The notes below the pieces were generated by a model. That model was not told the DNA's origin. It ran no database searches and saw only the letters and a program-made list of their open reading frames with translations. Shown piece after piece: positions 17,649 to 27,171 of a stretch of DNA of 64,000 nucleotides. The stretch is from positions 62,001-126,000 of the forward strand of contig NZ_NOYD01000001.1 in NCBI RefSeq assembly GCF_002258315.1, given 5' to 3'. A program made the position numbers and the translations under genes. The first letter of the stretch is position 1. Each line of letters begins with the position of its first letter. The stretch comes from Rhodococcus sp. 06-462-5 (GTDB lineage Bacteria > Actinomycetota > Actinomycetes > Mycobacteriales > Mycobacteriaceae).

Positions 17649-19331
17649 ATGAATGTTGGCAAGTCGAAGCGTGCGCGCGTTGCGTTGAGCGCGTTCGCGA
17701 TCGGAGCCCTCGGTGCCGGAGTAGTTGTTGCCGCACCGTGGTCGACTCCGTCCACGACCACCGAAGCATCCATCGAACTGGTGTCGACGGCCACCTGCTA
17801 CGACATGGTCAGCATCGCGATCGGCGGCCGCGGCGACACCCCACGCGAGGGCGTCAAGTGGCTCACCACCCCCGAGGGCGAGCGGCTCCCCGCAGCGATG
17901 TCCGGTGACTACTCCAGCGACTGGATCGACCAGGCCGTGCGTGCGCCCAACAATGGCAACGTGGTTCCGGACTCCTACGCCGCGGTGTACGTCGAATACC
18001 CGGCCGACCTGGCGAGCTACGAGAACGCCGTCCAGACCGGTGTGACGAACTCACAGACCATCATGAAGTCGATCACGGCGTCCTGCCCCGACACTCGCTT
18101 CGCCATCGTCGGCTACAGCGAGGGCGCAGACGTTGCTCGCCGCACCGCGATGGAGGTCGGCAACCAGGTCGCCGGAGCCGACGGCAAGTACGGAATCGTC
18201 GACCCCAACCAGGTCGTGGGAGTCGTCATCTTCGCCGACGCCGGCCGCGAGTCGGGAGATGGCCCGTTCCCCGGCGCCGAGAACCCGTTCAGCAATCCGG
18301 ACGGCTTCGACACCAAGTATCAGAACGGCAACAACGCAATTCCAGGCCAGGGCGCACTGCCCGGCACCTCCGGCGGATTCGGAGCGCTCGACGGCCGGGT
18401 GGCCTCGTTCTGCTCCGACGGAGATCTCACCTGCGCACTGCCCGAGAACACGTCACTGATTCACCTGGCCGCCAACGTCGGTCGTCAGGTCAACGCCGAC
18501 GCGCTGCAGAACGAGCAGCTGACGCCCGCCACCGGTGCCGATCTCGCATTGGCCCTGGGGCGCATCGCAGTCAACGCCTTCAACGACATCGCCTCACAGC
18601 CCAACTGGATGCAGAGCGACGAGACGTTCCTCGACGTGTTGATCAAGGTGTCCGAGCCCGGCTACAAGCCCGGCGCAGTGACCACCCCGGTCTCGGCCAC
18701 GGTCGACGGCGAGCAGAAGCCGATCGAAACCGGTCAGATGGTCGACCTGGCATACCTGCCGCAGAAGATCTTCCGCGAGATCACCGGCTTCATCGCCTCC
18801 AACCAGAACACCGTTCCGGTGATCATGAACGACCCGTACGGCCTCACCCTGGGCCCCGGATCGGGACACCACTTCGATTACTGGCGTGACGCCGACGCGG
18901 CCAACGGCAAGCCCTTGACCTCGGTGCAGTACGCCGCGGCCTGGTTGACCCAGCTGGCGGAAGAGGCCAACAGGGGCGAGCCGATCAAGTCCGCAGCGGT
19001 TCAGGAGAAGGCCGGACGTGCTGCGGTCGAGACGATCGTGGCACCTGTGACCACGTCGGCAACGGCAACTCCGAAGGCCACCACGACCGCCCCGGCAACC
19101 TCGACGCCCGTCGTGACCACCACCGTTCCGGTTGTGCCTGCACCCGTCACCACCGCCGAGACGCCGGCACCGGCCGTCGTCGCGACGACCCCCGAGTGCA
19201 CCGTTCCCGTCGACGGTGAAACCCCGGTCGAGGGAGCACCGCCGGTCTGCGTCACCCCGACCGAGACGGCTGCCGAGACGGCAACCGAGACCGTGGTTCC
19301 CACGACCACCGAGGTTGTGCCTGCTCCCTAA
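17649..19331 (+). CDS. Secreted cutinase-like serine esterase with Thr/Pro/Ala-rich tail
   Basis: A 560-residue exported protein. The Sec signal peptide is MNVGKSKRARVALSAFAIGALGAG with cleavage near VVVAAPW. The catalytic domain (about 45-250) has the nucleophile elbow GYSEGAD and an N-terminal Cys in TATCYDMVSIAIGGRG, as in cutinases. A second conserved region (about 300-455) contains GHHFDYW, and the last 100 residues are a low-complexity Thr/Pro/Ala/Val linker with a Cys pair (ECTVP...PPVCVTP). ATG at 17649 follows GGGGA; in-frame ATGs at 17631 and 17634 exist. Likely substrates are cell-envelope esters or external polyesters. It is longer than typical single-domain cutinases (about 220). 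Confidence 0.8.
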   Translation: MNVGKSKRARVALSAFAIGALGAGVVVAAPWSTPSTTTEASIELVSTATCYDMVSIAIGGRGDTPREGVKWLTTPEGERLPAAMSGDYSSDWIDQAVRAPNNGNVVPDSYAAVYVEYPADLASYENAVQTGVTNSQTIMKSITASCPDTRFAIVGYSEGADVARRTAMEVGNQVAGADGKYGIVDPNQVVGVVIFADAGRESGDGPFPGAENPFSNPDGFDTKYQNGNNAIPGQGALPGTSGGFGALDGRVASFCSDGDLTCALPENTSLIHLAANVGRQVNADALQNEQLTPATGADLALALGRIAVNAFNDIASQPNWMQSDETFLDVLIKVSEPGYKPGAVTTPVSATVDGEQKPIETGQMVDLAYLPQKIFREITGFIASNQNTVPVIMNDPYGLTLGPGSGHHFDYWRDADAANGKPLTSVQYAAAWLTQLAEEANRGEPIKSAAVQEKAGRAAVETIVAPVTTSATATPKATTTAPATSTPVVTTTVPVVPAPVTTAETPAPAVVATTPECTVPVDGETPVEGAPPVCVTPTETAAETATETVVPTTTEVVPAP

Positions 19332-19337
19332 CTGAAA

Positions 19338-19365
19338 GGTAGCTCGTAGCCTGCTACGAACTACC
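19338..19365. terminator. Bidirectional hairpin terminator
   Basis: GGTAGCTCGTAG and CTACGAACTACC pair over 12 positions (one mismatch) around CCTG. It starts 7 nt after the cutinase-like stop and contains the stop codon of the convergent membrane-protein gene, so it could end both transcripts. Confidence 0.65.
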
Positions 19366-20601
19366 GCTCACGACGGCGGGTCTGCGCATCAGCACCGCGC
19401 AGGCAACCGTCACCACTGCAACGACCACGAGCCCGGCCGCCGACAACACCAGGTGGTCGGGCTCGCTCGTGCGGGTGGCCACCGCGTCGGTCGACGATGA
19501 CAGGCCAGGCTGATAGCTCGCGGCATACACCGTCACCGGCAGCGTCATGGTGAACAGAGCGGGCAACGCGACGGCCAGCGAACCCGGTGAGGTCGACAAC
19601 ACGGACACAAGCGCGTACGCGACGACGAACGGCAAGACGAATTCCGATCCCGTCTGAATTTCCGCATAGCCCTCGATTACGCCCGCAACGGCTATGACGA
19701 GAAGGCCACTCAACCCGACGTACAGCTGCGGCCAGCGGTAGCCGAGGCCCGCTCCGACGATCAACAGGCCCACACTCAGAGCCAGCTGCGCATTGTCACC
19801 AGCGGCGAAGCCGAACGAGCATATCCCAGCCGACGATGACGCGAACAGCACCAGCAGCAGGCGTCCGTTGCGCCCGGGCAAAAGGAACGACGCCACCAGC
19901 GCGATGGCCGTCATACCGGCAAGTGCACCGAGCCAGACGGCATCCCCACTGTCGTGGCCGCCGGCGAACCAACTCACAACACCGGCAGCTATGGGCAGCG
20001 GTAGTCCGACCAGCAGAGTCCGTCGGGTCTCGTGCGACTGCAACGCCACATCGCGGTGTGCCAGGAACAGCGAGAGCGCCGCACCCAGTGCCGCAATCAC
20101 CATGACGATCGCTCGCTCCGGAACCACCGCATCCTCGGCACCGACGACATCCCACACGAACACGGGACCGTCGTCGGCTTGCAACAGGGCATCCAGCGCT
20201 GTGCCGAGAAGACCGGCTCCGATCGCGGCGACGGCCAGCGATGCCTGCGCTCCGCGATGTCGCCCCGCGAGTACGACGGACGCGCCGAGCAGGGCGCCTG
20301 CGCCCACTGCGCCGGCCCAGTCGCCGAACATTCCGGTCACCATGCCGACTGTCCGGAACACGACGACGAGTACTGCTCCGATCGCCACGACGAGCACACC
20401 CCGCGCACTCGAACGCGCCAGCGCGACGCTCACCAGGCAGGCGGTCAACGCGAGGACGGTGAGCCCGTTGACGATCGTTGCCGGTGAACCGAATTCGGCC
20501 GTGCTGCTCAGCAGGGAGTCGAAGGGTCGGATATCACTGACCGCGTAGCCGACGACGAAGCCGGCCAGGATCATCGACAGTACTTTCATACTGCCGATCA
20601 T
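19354..20601 (-). CDS. Multi-pass membrane protein of unknown function
   Basis: A 415-residue, strongly hydrophobic protein with about 11-12 predicted helices (for example LTVLALTACLVSVALA, VLVVAIGAVLVVVF, LLVIAVAGVIEGYA, LVVVAVVTVACAVLM). I see no transporter signature or catalytic motif. It starts 4 nt after the stop of the dehydrogenase gene and is therefore probably in the same operon. A role in moving lysine, its breakdown products or another metabolite is possible but unsupported by motifs. Confidence 0.65.
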   Translation of the reverse strand: MIGSMKVLSMILAGFVVGYAVSDIRPFDSLLSSTAEFGSPATIVNGLTVLALTACLVSVALARSSARGVLVVAIGAVLVVVFRTVGMVTGMFGDWAGAVGAGALLGASVVLAGRHRGAQASLAVAAIGAGLLGTALDALLQADDGPVFVWDVVGAEDAVVPERAIVMVIAALGAALSLFLAHRDVALQSHETRRTLLVGLPLPIAAGVVSWFAGGHDSGDAVWLGALAGMTAIALVASFLLPGRNGRLLLVLFASSSAGICSFGFAAGDNAQLALSVGLLIVGAGLGYRWPQLYVGLSGLLVIAVAGVIEGYAEIQTGSEFVLPFVVAYALVSVLSTSPGSLAVALPALFTMTLPVTVYAASYQPGLSSSTDAVATRTSEPDHLVLSAAGLVVVAVVTVACAVLMRRPAVVSGSS

Positions 20602-20605
20602 GCCG

Positions 20606-22141
20606 TCAGCCGAACTTCACCCCCTGCGCCAGGGGCAGTTCGTTGGAGTAGTTGACCGTGTTCGTAGCTCGCCGCATGTAGGCCTTCCATGCGTCCGAAC
20701 CGGATTCACGTCCGCCGCCGGTTTCCTTCTCTCCGCCGAATGCACCACCGATCTCGGCACCGGACGGTCCGATGTTGACGTTGGCGATGCCGCAGTCGGA
20801 GCCGGCAGCAGACAGGAAGCGCTCGGCTTCACGCAGGTCGGTCGTGAAGATCGATGACGAAAGACCCTGCGGCACATCGTTGTGCAGTGCGATGGCCTCG
20901 TCGAGGGTGTCGTACGTCAGCACGTACATGATGGGGGCAAACGTCTCGTGCTTGACGATGTCGGTCTGCGCGGGCATCGTCACGATCGCGGGCTGAACGT
21001 AGAACGAGTACTCGTCGACCACATTCACCCGCTCCCCGCCGACCACGATTGTTCCGCCGTCGGACACCGCAGCCTCGAGCGCCTTCTGGTACCCCGCGAA
21101 CGCACCGGCGTCGATGAGTGGGCCCACCAGAGTGTCTGTGGCCAAGGGAGATCCGATGGAGAGTGTCTCGTATGCCGCAACCAACTTGCCGACCAGTTCC
21201 TCCGCGACCGAGGAATGCACGATGACGCGTCGCAGCGAGGTGCAGCGCTGACCGGCCGTTCCGGCGGCCGAGAACACCAGTCCACGCGTCGTCAGATCGA
21301 GATCGGCCGACGGCGTCACGATCGCGGCATTGTTTCCACCGAGTTCGAGCAACACCCGGCCGAATCGCTCGGCGACCCGAGGAGCGACGGCACGGCCCAT
21401 TCTCGTCGAGCCGGTTGCCGACACCAACGCAACCCGCGAATCGTCCACCAGCGCTTCGCCGGACGCGCGATCACCGATCACCAGCTGCGCGATCTTGGGG
21501 TCCACTCCCGCGGCAGCGGCGGCACGCTCGAACAGTGCCTGCACTCCGACGGCCGTCAATGGAGTCTTCTCCGACGGCTTCCAGATGACGGTATCGCCCG
21601 CGACGAGTGCGAGAGCGGTGTTCCAACTCCACACGGCAACAGGGAAATTGAAGGCGGTGATGACACCGACGACACCGAGCGGATGCCATTGCTCCATCAT
21701 GCGATGCCCAGGCCGTTCGGTGGCGATCGTATTGCCGTACAGCTGACGCGAGAGTCCGACGGCGAAGTCGCAGATGTCGATCATCTCCTGCACCTCACCG
21801 AGCCCCTCCGAGACGATCTTTCCGGCCTCGATGGACACCAGCGCGCCCAGATCTTCCTTGTGTACGCGCAGCAGCTCTCCGAGTTCCCGAATCACCTGAC
21901 CACGCACGGGAGCCGGTACCTGCGACCACGACACGAACGCAGTGCGCGCGTCGGCGATGACGGCGTCGACATCGGCAGCCGAGGCACACGCCAGCGACGC
22001 CAGGTTCCCTCCGGTGATCGGCGATCGCGCGATGATCGCGTCGGGTCCCGCAGGGGCGTCGAGCGCGATCGTGGCACCCAGCCGGTCGAGGATCGCGCGA
22101 GTGCGCACACTCAACTCGTCGTGGGTGATGGATGCAGACAT
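20606..22141 (-). CDS. amaB: L-piperidine-6-carboxylate / aminoadipate-semialdehyde dehydrogenase
   Basis: A 511-residue aldehyde dehydrogenase of the ALDH7 (antiquitin) group. Features are GVVGVITAFNFPVAVWSWN, the NAD site SATGSTRMG, the catalytic Glu in ELGGNNAAIV, the catalytic Cys in GTAGQRCTS, and the ALDH7-type PSGAEIGGAFGGEKETGGGRE near the C-terminus. Such enzymes oxidise piperideine-6-carboxylate (the cyclised semialdehyde) to 2-aminoadipate. The divergent neighbour is lysine 6-aminotransferase, which makes that substrate, so the pair forms the aminotransferase route of lysine breakdown. Confidence 0.88.
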   Translation of the reverse strand: MSASITHDELSVRTRAILDRLGATIALDAPAGPDAIIARSPITGGNLASLACASAADVDAVIADARTAFVSWSQVPAPVRGQVIRELGELLRVHKEDLGALVSIEAGKIVSEGLGEVQEMIDICDFAVGLSRQLYGNTIATERPGHRMMEQWHPLGVVGVITAFNFPVAVWSWNTALALVAGDTVIWKPSEKTPLTAVGVQALFERAAAAAGVDPKIAQLVIGDRASGEALVDDSRVALVSATGSTRMGRAVAPRVAERFGRVLLELGGNNAAIVTPSADLDLTTRGLVFSAAGTAGQRCTSLRRVIVHSSVAEELVGKLVAAYETLSIGSPLATDTLVGPLIDAGAFAGYQKALEAAVSDGGTIVVGGERVNVVDEYSFYVQPAIVTMPAQTDIVKHETFAPIMYVLTYDTLDEAIALHNDVPQGLSSSIFTTDLREAERFLSAAGSDCGIANVNIGPSGAEIGGAFGGEKETGGGRESGSDAWKAYMRRATNTVNYSNELPLAQGVKFG

Positions 22142-22265
22142 GCGCTTACACCTTCCGTGGGGAGAACCGAACCGTCGGAGATGAGCCTACCGATCAGGGT
22201 CACAACCGTATAATTTCCTGTGTATTGGACTTGCTTACGGATTATTTACGCGTATCTTCGACGTC

Positions 22266-23594
22266 ATGACGCAAGTATTACAGCGCACCGGACTGGCCAT
22301 CGACGCCTCCAACGTCCGCGACGTGATCGGCAAACACCTGTTGGCCGACGGTTTCGAGCTGGTGTTGGACCTCGATGCCTCGACAGGGTGCACCCTGGTC
22401 GATGCCAGGGACGGCACCCGCTATCTGGACCTGTTCACCTTCTTTGCGTCCAATGCGCTGGGCATGAACCATCCGGCCCTGATCGACGACCCGGAATTTC
22501 GGACCGATCTCATGCAGGCCGCGATGAACAAGCCCAGCAACTCCGACATCTACACAGTGCCCATGGCTCGATTCGTCGACACCTTCGCGCGCGTCCTCGG
22601 TGACGCTCGCCTGCCCCACCTGTTCTTCGTCGAGGGCGGCGCATTGGCAGTGGAGAACGCGTTGAAGGTCGCCTTCGACTGGAAGTCACGCTGGAACGAG
22701 CGCAACGGCATCGATCCATCGTTGGGCTCGCAAGTCATGCATTTCGAGCATGCGTTCCACGGACGCTCGGGCTACACGATGTCGCTCACCAACACCGACC
22801 CGAACAAGGTTGCGCGCTTCCCGAAATTCGATTGGCCGCGCATCCCGTCCCCCTTCATCAGGTCCGATGCAAACATGGACGAACTCGAGGACGCATCGCT
22901 GGCCGCAGCCCGCATTGCTTTCGAGGCCAACCCGCACGACATCGCCTGCGCCATCATCGAACCCATCCAGGGCGAGGGCGGCGATCACCACTTCCGGCCT
23001 CGTTTCCTGCAGAAGTTGCGCGAGCTCTGCCACGAGTTCGACGCCTTGTTCGTCATGGACGAGGTACAGACCGGCGCCGGAATGACCGGCACCGCATGGG
23101 CTTTCCAGCAGCTCGACGTCGTCCCCGATGTCGTCGCCTTCGGTAAGAAGGTTCAGGTCTGCGGCGTCATGGCCGGCGGTCGCGTCGACGACATCGACGA
23201 CAACGTCTTCGCTGTCAGCTCCCGCATCAACTCGACGTGGGGTGGCAACCTCACCGACATGGTGCGGTCGCGTCGAATTCTGGAAGTGGTCGAGTCCGAG
23301 AAGCTCATCGATCGCGCCGGCGAACTCGGAGCAGTGCTGCTGAACATGCTGCAGGAGTTGGTAACTCGACACACGGTGGTATCCGAGGTCCGTGGACGCG
23401 GGCTGATGTGCGCCTTCTCCCTGCCCGACGCCTCCACCCGCGACCGAGTGATCGAGCTGTTGCGCACCGAGGAACATGTACTGGCGCTCGGCTGCGGCGA
23501 CGCGGCAGTGCGATTCCGCCCTGCACTGACGATCACCGAAGCCGAGCTGACCCAGGCAGTCCAGTCCATCGACCGGGTGCTGGGGATGCTCTAG
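22266..23594 (+). CDS. lat: L-lysine 6-aminotransferase
   Basis: A 442-residue class III PLP aminotransferase. The PLP Lys lies in AFGKKVQVCGVMAGGRVDD (about 295-300), and the metal-free Asp motif is LFVMDEVQTGAGMTGT. GCTLVDARDGTRYLDLFTFFASNALGMNHP at residues 40-70 is typical of Lat proteins, as is SSRINSTWGGNL. The reaction is lysine plus 2-oxoglutarate to piperideine-6-carboxylate plus glutamate. It is divergent from the matching dehydrogenase across a 124-nt gap. Its stop shares CTAG with the stop of the convergent small gene. Confidence 0.92.
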   Translation: MTQVLQRTGLAIDASNVRDVIGKHLLADGFELVLDLDASTGCTLVDARDGTRYLDLFTFFASNALGMNHPALIDDPEFRTDLMQAAMNKPSNSDIYTVPMARFVDTFARVLGDARLPHLFFVEGGALAVENALKVAFDWKSRWNERNGIDPSLGSQVMHFEHAFHGRSGYTMSLTNTDPNKVARFPKFDWPRIPSPFIRSDANMDELEDASLAAARIAFEANPHDIACAIIEPIQGEGGDHHFRPRFLQKLRELCHEFDALFVMDEVQTGAGMTGTAWAFQQLDVVPDVVAFGKKVQVCGVMAGGRVDDIDDNVFAVSSRINSTWGGNLTDMVRSRRILEVVESEKLIDRAGELGAVLLNMLQELVTRHTVVSEVRGRGLMCAFSLPDASTRDRVIELLRTEEHVLALGCGDAAVRFRPALTITEAELTQAVQSIDRVLGML

Positions 23595-23923
23595 CGCTCG
23601 GGCTCGATGTCCTTGTGCACCAATCGGATCTGTGATGTCGGGATGACACCTGGACGGAAGTAGAAGTTCTCCGGCGACTGTCGCAGCTCAGCGTCTTCGA
23701 CGCCACTGACCTCCCAGACATCGACCGGTCCACCGGTGTTGTTCATGCCCACGAACCAATCACGTTCCCACTCGTCGGCCGCCAGAAAGCAACCTTCCTG
23801 CTCGGGCTGGTGGCTACCGGCAATACCGCGAGCGGCACCCATTCGACGCCAGTCGAGTCCGTGCTGCCGAATAGACTCACGGTTGAGCACCGAGGTCACG
23901 TGATAGCGAATGGTCATCGGCAA
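23591..23923 (-). CDS. Conserved small protein of unknown function
   Basis: A 110-residue soluble protein. It opens with MTIRYHVTSVLNRESIRQHGLDWRRMG and continues EGCFLAADEWERDWFVGMN, VDVWEVSGV and FYFRPGVIP. The YHVTS...HGL opening recalls the start of the small ADP-ribosyltransferase/KptA-like folds, but the match is by eye only. ATG at 23923 or at 23917 could be the start. It overlaps the lat stop by 4 nt and is convergent to it. Function is unassigned. Confidence 0.6.
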   Translation of the reverse strand: MPMTIRYHVTSVLNRESIRQHGLDWRRMGAARGIAGSHQPEQEGCFLAADEWERDWFVGMNNTGGPVDVWEVSGVEDAELRQSPENFYFRPGVIPTSQIRLVHKDIEPER

Positions 23924-24018
23924 AAAATAGCAGCGGAAACTGGCCGGGTACAGCGATTATCGGCGTGCCCGGCAGGTAGAAGCTTCCGATAATTGAACAC
24001 CGATTCCCACGCGCCGCG

Positions 24019-24048
24019 CAGTAGAGAGGTTCAACACTCACTCTACTG
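24019..24048 (-). terminator. Hairpin over the end of the AAA-HerA gene
   Basis: CAGTAGAG (24019-24026) and CTCTACTG (24041-24048) form an 8-bp perfect stem with a 14-nt loop that includes the stop codon region of the AAA-HerA gene. It is well placed to end the cassette transcript. Confidence 0.4.
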
Positions 24049-27000
24049 GCGGGCCATCTCGATTACATCGTCTTCGGTTGGCGCGCTTGCAGCGTGATGG
24101 GTCAGACACATCGGTGTCTTTATCTTCTTGAACCGCCCGCCATCCACTCCTTCGACGGATGCGAAGAACGTGCCCGCCGGGAGCCTACCGATCCCGTCCA
24201 TCGAACTCTGTCTGGACTTGGCAACTTCCTCCGCTGCCTGTGTTTGAGCGGGAGCGGTCAACTTACCGAAGAATTGCGTTGAGGCATTACCTGGAATCTT
24301 GTTGTCCAGCCCCTTGGGGGCCTGGGTCGCAAAGACCATACCCAGACCATACTTCCGCGCCTGCGATATAAGTGCGATCGTGCTTTCCGAGCTAATTTTC
24401 TGTTTGCCAGCCGGGACGAAGTTCTGGGCCTCGTCGATCACAAGCAAGCCTCCCAGCGGCTTTTCCGAGGGGTTCTTCCGCAACCACGAGAACAAGGCCA
24501 TTTCTAACTGATTGACGAATCCTTCTCGCTGCACATCCGACTGAAGGCCGGCAAGATTGATTATCGAGACCCTCGCCTTGAATCCTGGAGCAGGCGTGAG
24601 AAGTTCGCCGGGGTCGGCGGGTGTTCCGGACTCGCCGAACATAGGATCAATGGCGATTTGTGCCTTCAGATTCTGGGCGAGCCCTCTTGCCAGGGTTCCT
24701 GCGTCATCGAGAGCGCTTACATCGTCCGGCAGGTCGGACAGAAGCTCAATAAAGTCATTGAGGCTGCCCGAGCTACCGCGACCGAACCAGCGGAGGGCGT
24801 CTTTTAGGACAGCACGACCGTGAACGGCCCTGTTTGAGGTCCCAGTCGCAGAGCGTGGGGAGAGCGCGGCGTAAGCAGACTCGACGGCACTCTTGAAGAG
24901 CTCGTTATCGTCCCTGATTGCGGCGAAATCTGGTAACGGATGGAACATCAACGGACGCCCTGACGACCGGTTCGGAGTCCAGACTTTGACGTCTGCCGAC
25001 TCGAAGAACATCCTCCTTTTATCGATATCTTCGCTGTCATGAACTGTCGAGCCTGATGGCCACGGTTGGCTCAGCCGCGCAAGGTCGTTATTCGAATCAA
25101 TAATGATTGACGACACGCCCTGAAGCGCGCACTCTTCCACGATGCGACGGATCAGAACGGTCTTCCCGGACCCTGACCCCGCGAAGATTGCCGTGTGCTT
25201 TCGGAGTGCACTGAGAGGCAATTCGATGGAAGCACCCGACGACGTCTGACCTACTACAATCCGACCCTCCAACTGCGGTTCCTCGACTGGCACCGTTGGC
25301 TTGGACCCGTTGGATCCTATCGAGTCATCCTTCGACTCCACCGTAGTAATCAGATCGCTGAAGAAGCTTACTGCGGAAGCGGGCTTACGCGACGAGATCC
25401 ATCTACCAAGGTCGACGTTCTCTCCGGCCAACAGTTCACGGAGTGCAACAAGGATTTTGATGTCGCTATCAGTAAATGGACGAGTCTGTCCTCCGGCGTC
25501 GTGGAACCCCGATACTGTCTGAGCCGTCTTCGGACCCGAGGGCCAACGATCGTTTCTCAGCAACACGACAGTTCGGCTAGGTAAGCGCTGGTCTAGGTTT
25601 GCGTAGTCACTGGCCTTCTGAATCTTACTGGTCGCGCTGGTCGGGCTTGCCGTCGTCACAACGCGGAAGTAACACTGGTGCGTCTCTTGATCCGCGTCAT
25701 CAGTGCGGCTGATCCGGCCGTGCACTGACGGTTTGTTGCTAGGGACGGCGTCCGGGCTCCACGTCTGATCCGATCGGGTCGACTGCTGCACCAGGACACG
25801 GAACCCGGACAACAAAAGCGGGGGAAACGCCGAATCCTGCTTCTTGTCATCCAGAACGTCCGCGATGTCGGCTGCGTCCTTTAAAGCCTTGAATTCTTCA
25901 TCCAATTCAACGAGAGCCCGGTCCGTCAAGTCCGGACCAGGATCAGGATTCGACACCTCCCCATCGTTGGTTGCCTTGTTCTCGAACGCAAGAGTCAGCA
26001 TTTCCGTCACAGTGTCAGTATTCAGACAATGGCGAATATGTTTGTCGATATTCTGCAGTAGTGAACGAGGCGTGTAGTTTTTCGCCTCACCAAACGCAGC
26101 ACCCGCCACGGGCCAAGTCGCTGACGGAGCGTCGTATCCGACCTTTCGGAAGCACGTCTGAAAACGATGTTCGACCATCGTTCGAGCGAATTCAGGGTTT
26201 GGAATCCTTTGCAGAGGCGTTGCCTCCCGGAATCTGTCGCGAACAGTTGCCGTAGCCCGAGTCTCGATCTGCGTCCAGGCGGCGGGTAAGCAGGCAACCA
26301 CGGTGACAGTCCTGTGAAGGTTCTGCCGCATCGACATCAACCCATGTGCAAACCCTTCCAGCGCCTGATCCTCCGAACTTGCCGCATCCTGTCCGGTCGA
26401 CTTGGTCGAGCTGCCAATAACCGTATCGATCTGGTCTACCGCCATGACCGAAGGACCTGTGAGCGCTAGCAATTGCGAGATGCTTTCCACCACATCTTGA
26501 TCCGTCATGGTTACCCGCTGTATGCCCCACGGCTTCAATGATTCGAGAACTGAACTGTCGGTCTCGTGAGGCTGTAGAAAGATGTAGCCGAGATCGTTGA
26601 CGTCCTGGTCCTCCGCCGCTGCCAGCACAAGCGCACGAAGGGTGTTCTGCGCTCGCCGACGATACTTAGCATGCACCTTGAAGACTGCTGCAACGAATGT
26701 GTCGAGTTGTTCTTTGTCCAACGGCGCTTGACCGACAATAGGTGCCCGCTCACCCTCCGGTATTGCTGCCTGTTCCGAAAGACGCCACAGCATTTCCTGG
26801 AGCTGCGATCGCTGGGTCTGCACAACGGGGCGACTGAAGTCCTCAAGGACCGTGTTCAAGATCGTCGACCAAAACCGCTCTCCGCTGAGCATGTCCACGA
26901 GGAAGAAATACCCACGCTGTTCTTGCACACTGGCACGGATCTCGCCGAGCAGGTGTGTCTTGCCCGCACCTGCGGGACCTGGAATCACTACCCCCAGAGG

Positions 27001-27171
27001 GCTCTTTGTCCGGGTGAGTTCAGTATCGCCGAAAGCCGCCATGACCTCGCGATAGGCATGCTCGTGCAGACCGCCGACGTGCACGTCGGATTGCGACTCC
27101 CAAATATCATCGGGCGTCGTTGCCCAGTCGAGCCGGATGGACTCAAGAGCACGCCGCTGGTCACGGTTCAT
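24043..27171 (-). CDS. Dual ATPase: AAA module fused to HerA/FtsK-type translocase (putative defence)
   Basis: A 1042-residue protein. Residues about 30-400 form an AAA/ORC-like module: Walker A GPAGAGKTH (65-73, K71) and a Walker B-like VMAVDQID (D246). Residues 440-610 are a middle region I cannot assign. Residues about 630-1030 are a HerA/DUF87 module: Walker A AGSGSGKT (K670), the HerA-type IIIDSNND, Walker B LLVIDEAQN (D913, E914), and a sensor segment ISQARKYGLGMVFATQ with Q950. HerA proteins are ring translocases that feed DNA to a partner nuclease. The ATG overlaps the winged-helix stop by 4 nt. The base composition looks lower in GC than its neighbours. A role in defence is inferred. 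Confidence 0.85.
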   Translation of the reverse strand: MNRDQRRALESIRLDWATTPDDIWESQSDVHVGGLHEHAYREVMAAFGDTELTRTKSPLGVVIPGPAGAGKTHLLGEIRASVQEQRGYFFLVDMLSGERFWSTILNTVLEDFSRPVVQTQRSQLQEMLWRLSEQAAIPEGERAPIVGQAPLDKEQLDTFVAAVFKVHAKYRRRAQNTLRALVLAAAEDQDVNDLGYIFLQPHETDSSVLESLKPWGIQRVTMTDQDVVESISQLLALTGPSVMAVDQIDTVIGSSTKSTGQDAASSEDQALEGFAHGLMSMRQNLHRTVTVVACLPAAWTQIETRATATVRDRFREATPLQRIPNPEFARTMVEHRFQTCFRKVGYDAPSATWPVAGAAFGEAKNYTPRSLLQNIDKHIRHCLNTDTVTEMLTLAFENKATNDGEVSNPDPGPDLTDRALVELDEEFKALKDAADIADVLDDKKQDSAFPPLLLSGFRVLVQQSTRSDQTWSPDAVPSNKPSVHGRISRTDDADQETHQCYFRVVTTASPTSATSKIQKASDYANLDQRLPSRTVVLLRNDRWPSGPKTAQTVSGFHDAGGQTRPFTDSDIKILVALRELLAGENVDLGRWISSRKPASAVSFFSDLITTVESKDDSIGSNGSKPTVPVEEPQLEGRIVVGQTSSGASIELPLSALRKHTAIFAGSGSGKTVLIRRIVEECALQGVSSIIIDSNNDLARLSQPWPSGSTVHDSEDIDKRRMFFESADVKVWTPNRSSGRPLMFHPLPDFAAIRDDNELFKSAVESAYAALSPRSATGTSNRAVHGRAVLKDALRWFGRGSSGSLNDFIELLSDLPDDVSALDDAGTLARGLAQNLKAQIAIDPMFGESGTPADPGELLTPAPGFKARVSIINLAGLQSDVQREGFVNQLEMALFSWLRKNPSEKPLGGLLVIDEAQNFVPAGKQKISSESTIALISQARKYGLGMVFATQAPKGLDNKIPGNASTQFFGKLTAPAQTQAAEEVAKSRQSSMDGIGRLPAGTFFASVEGVDGGRFKKIKTPMCLTHHAASAPTEDDVIEMARQ

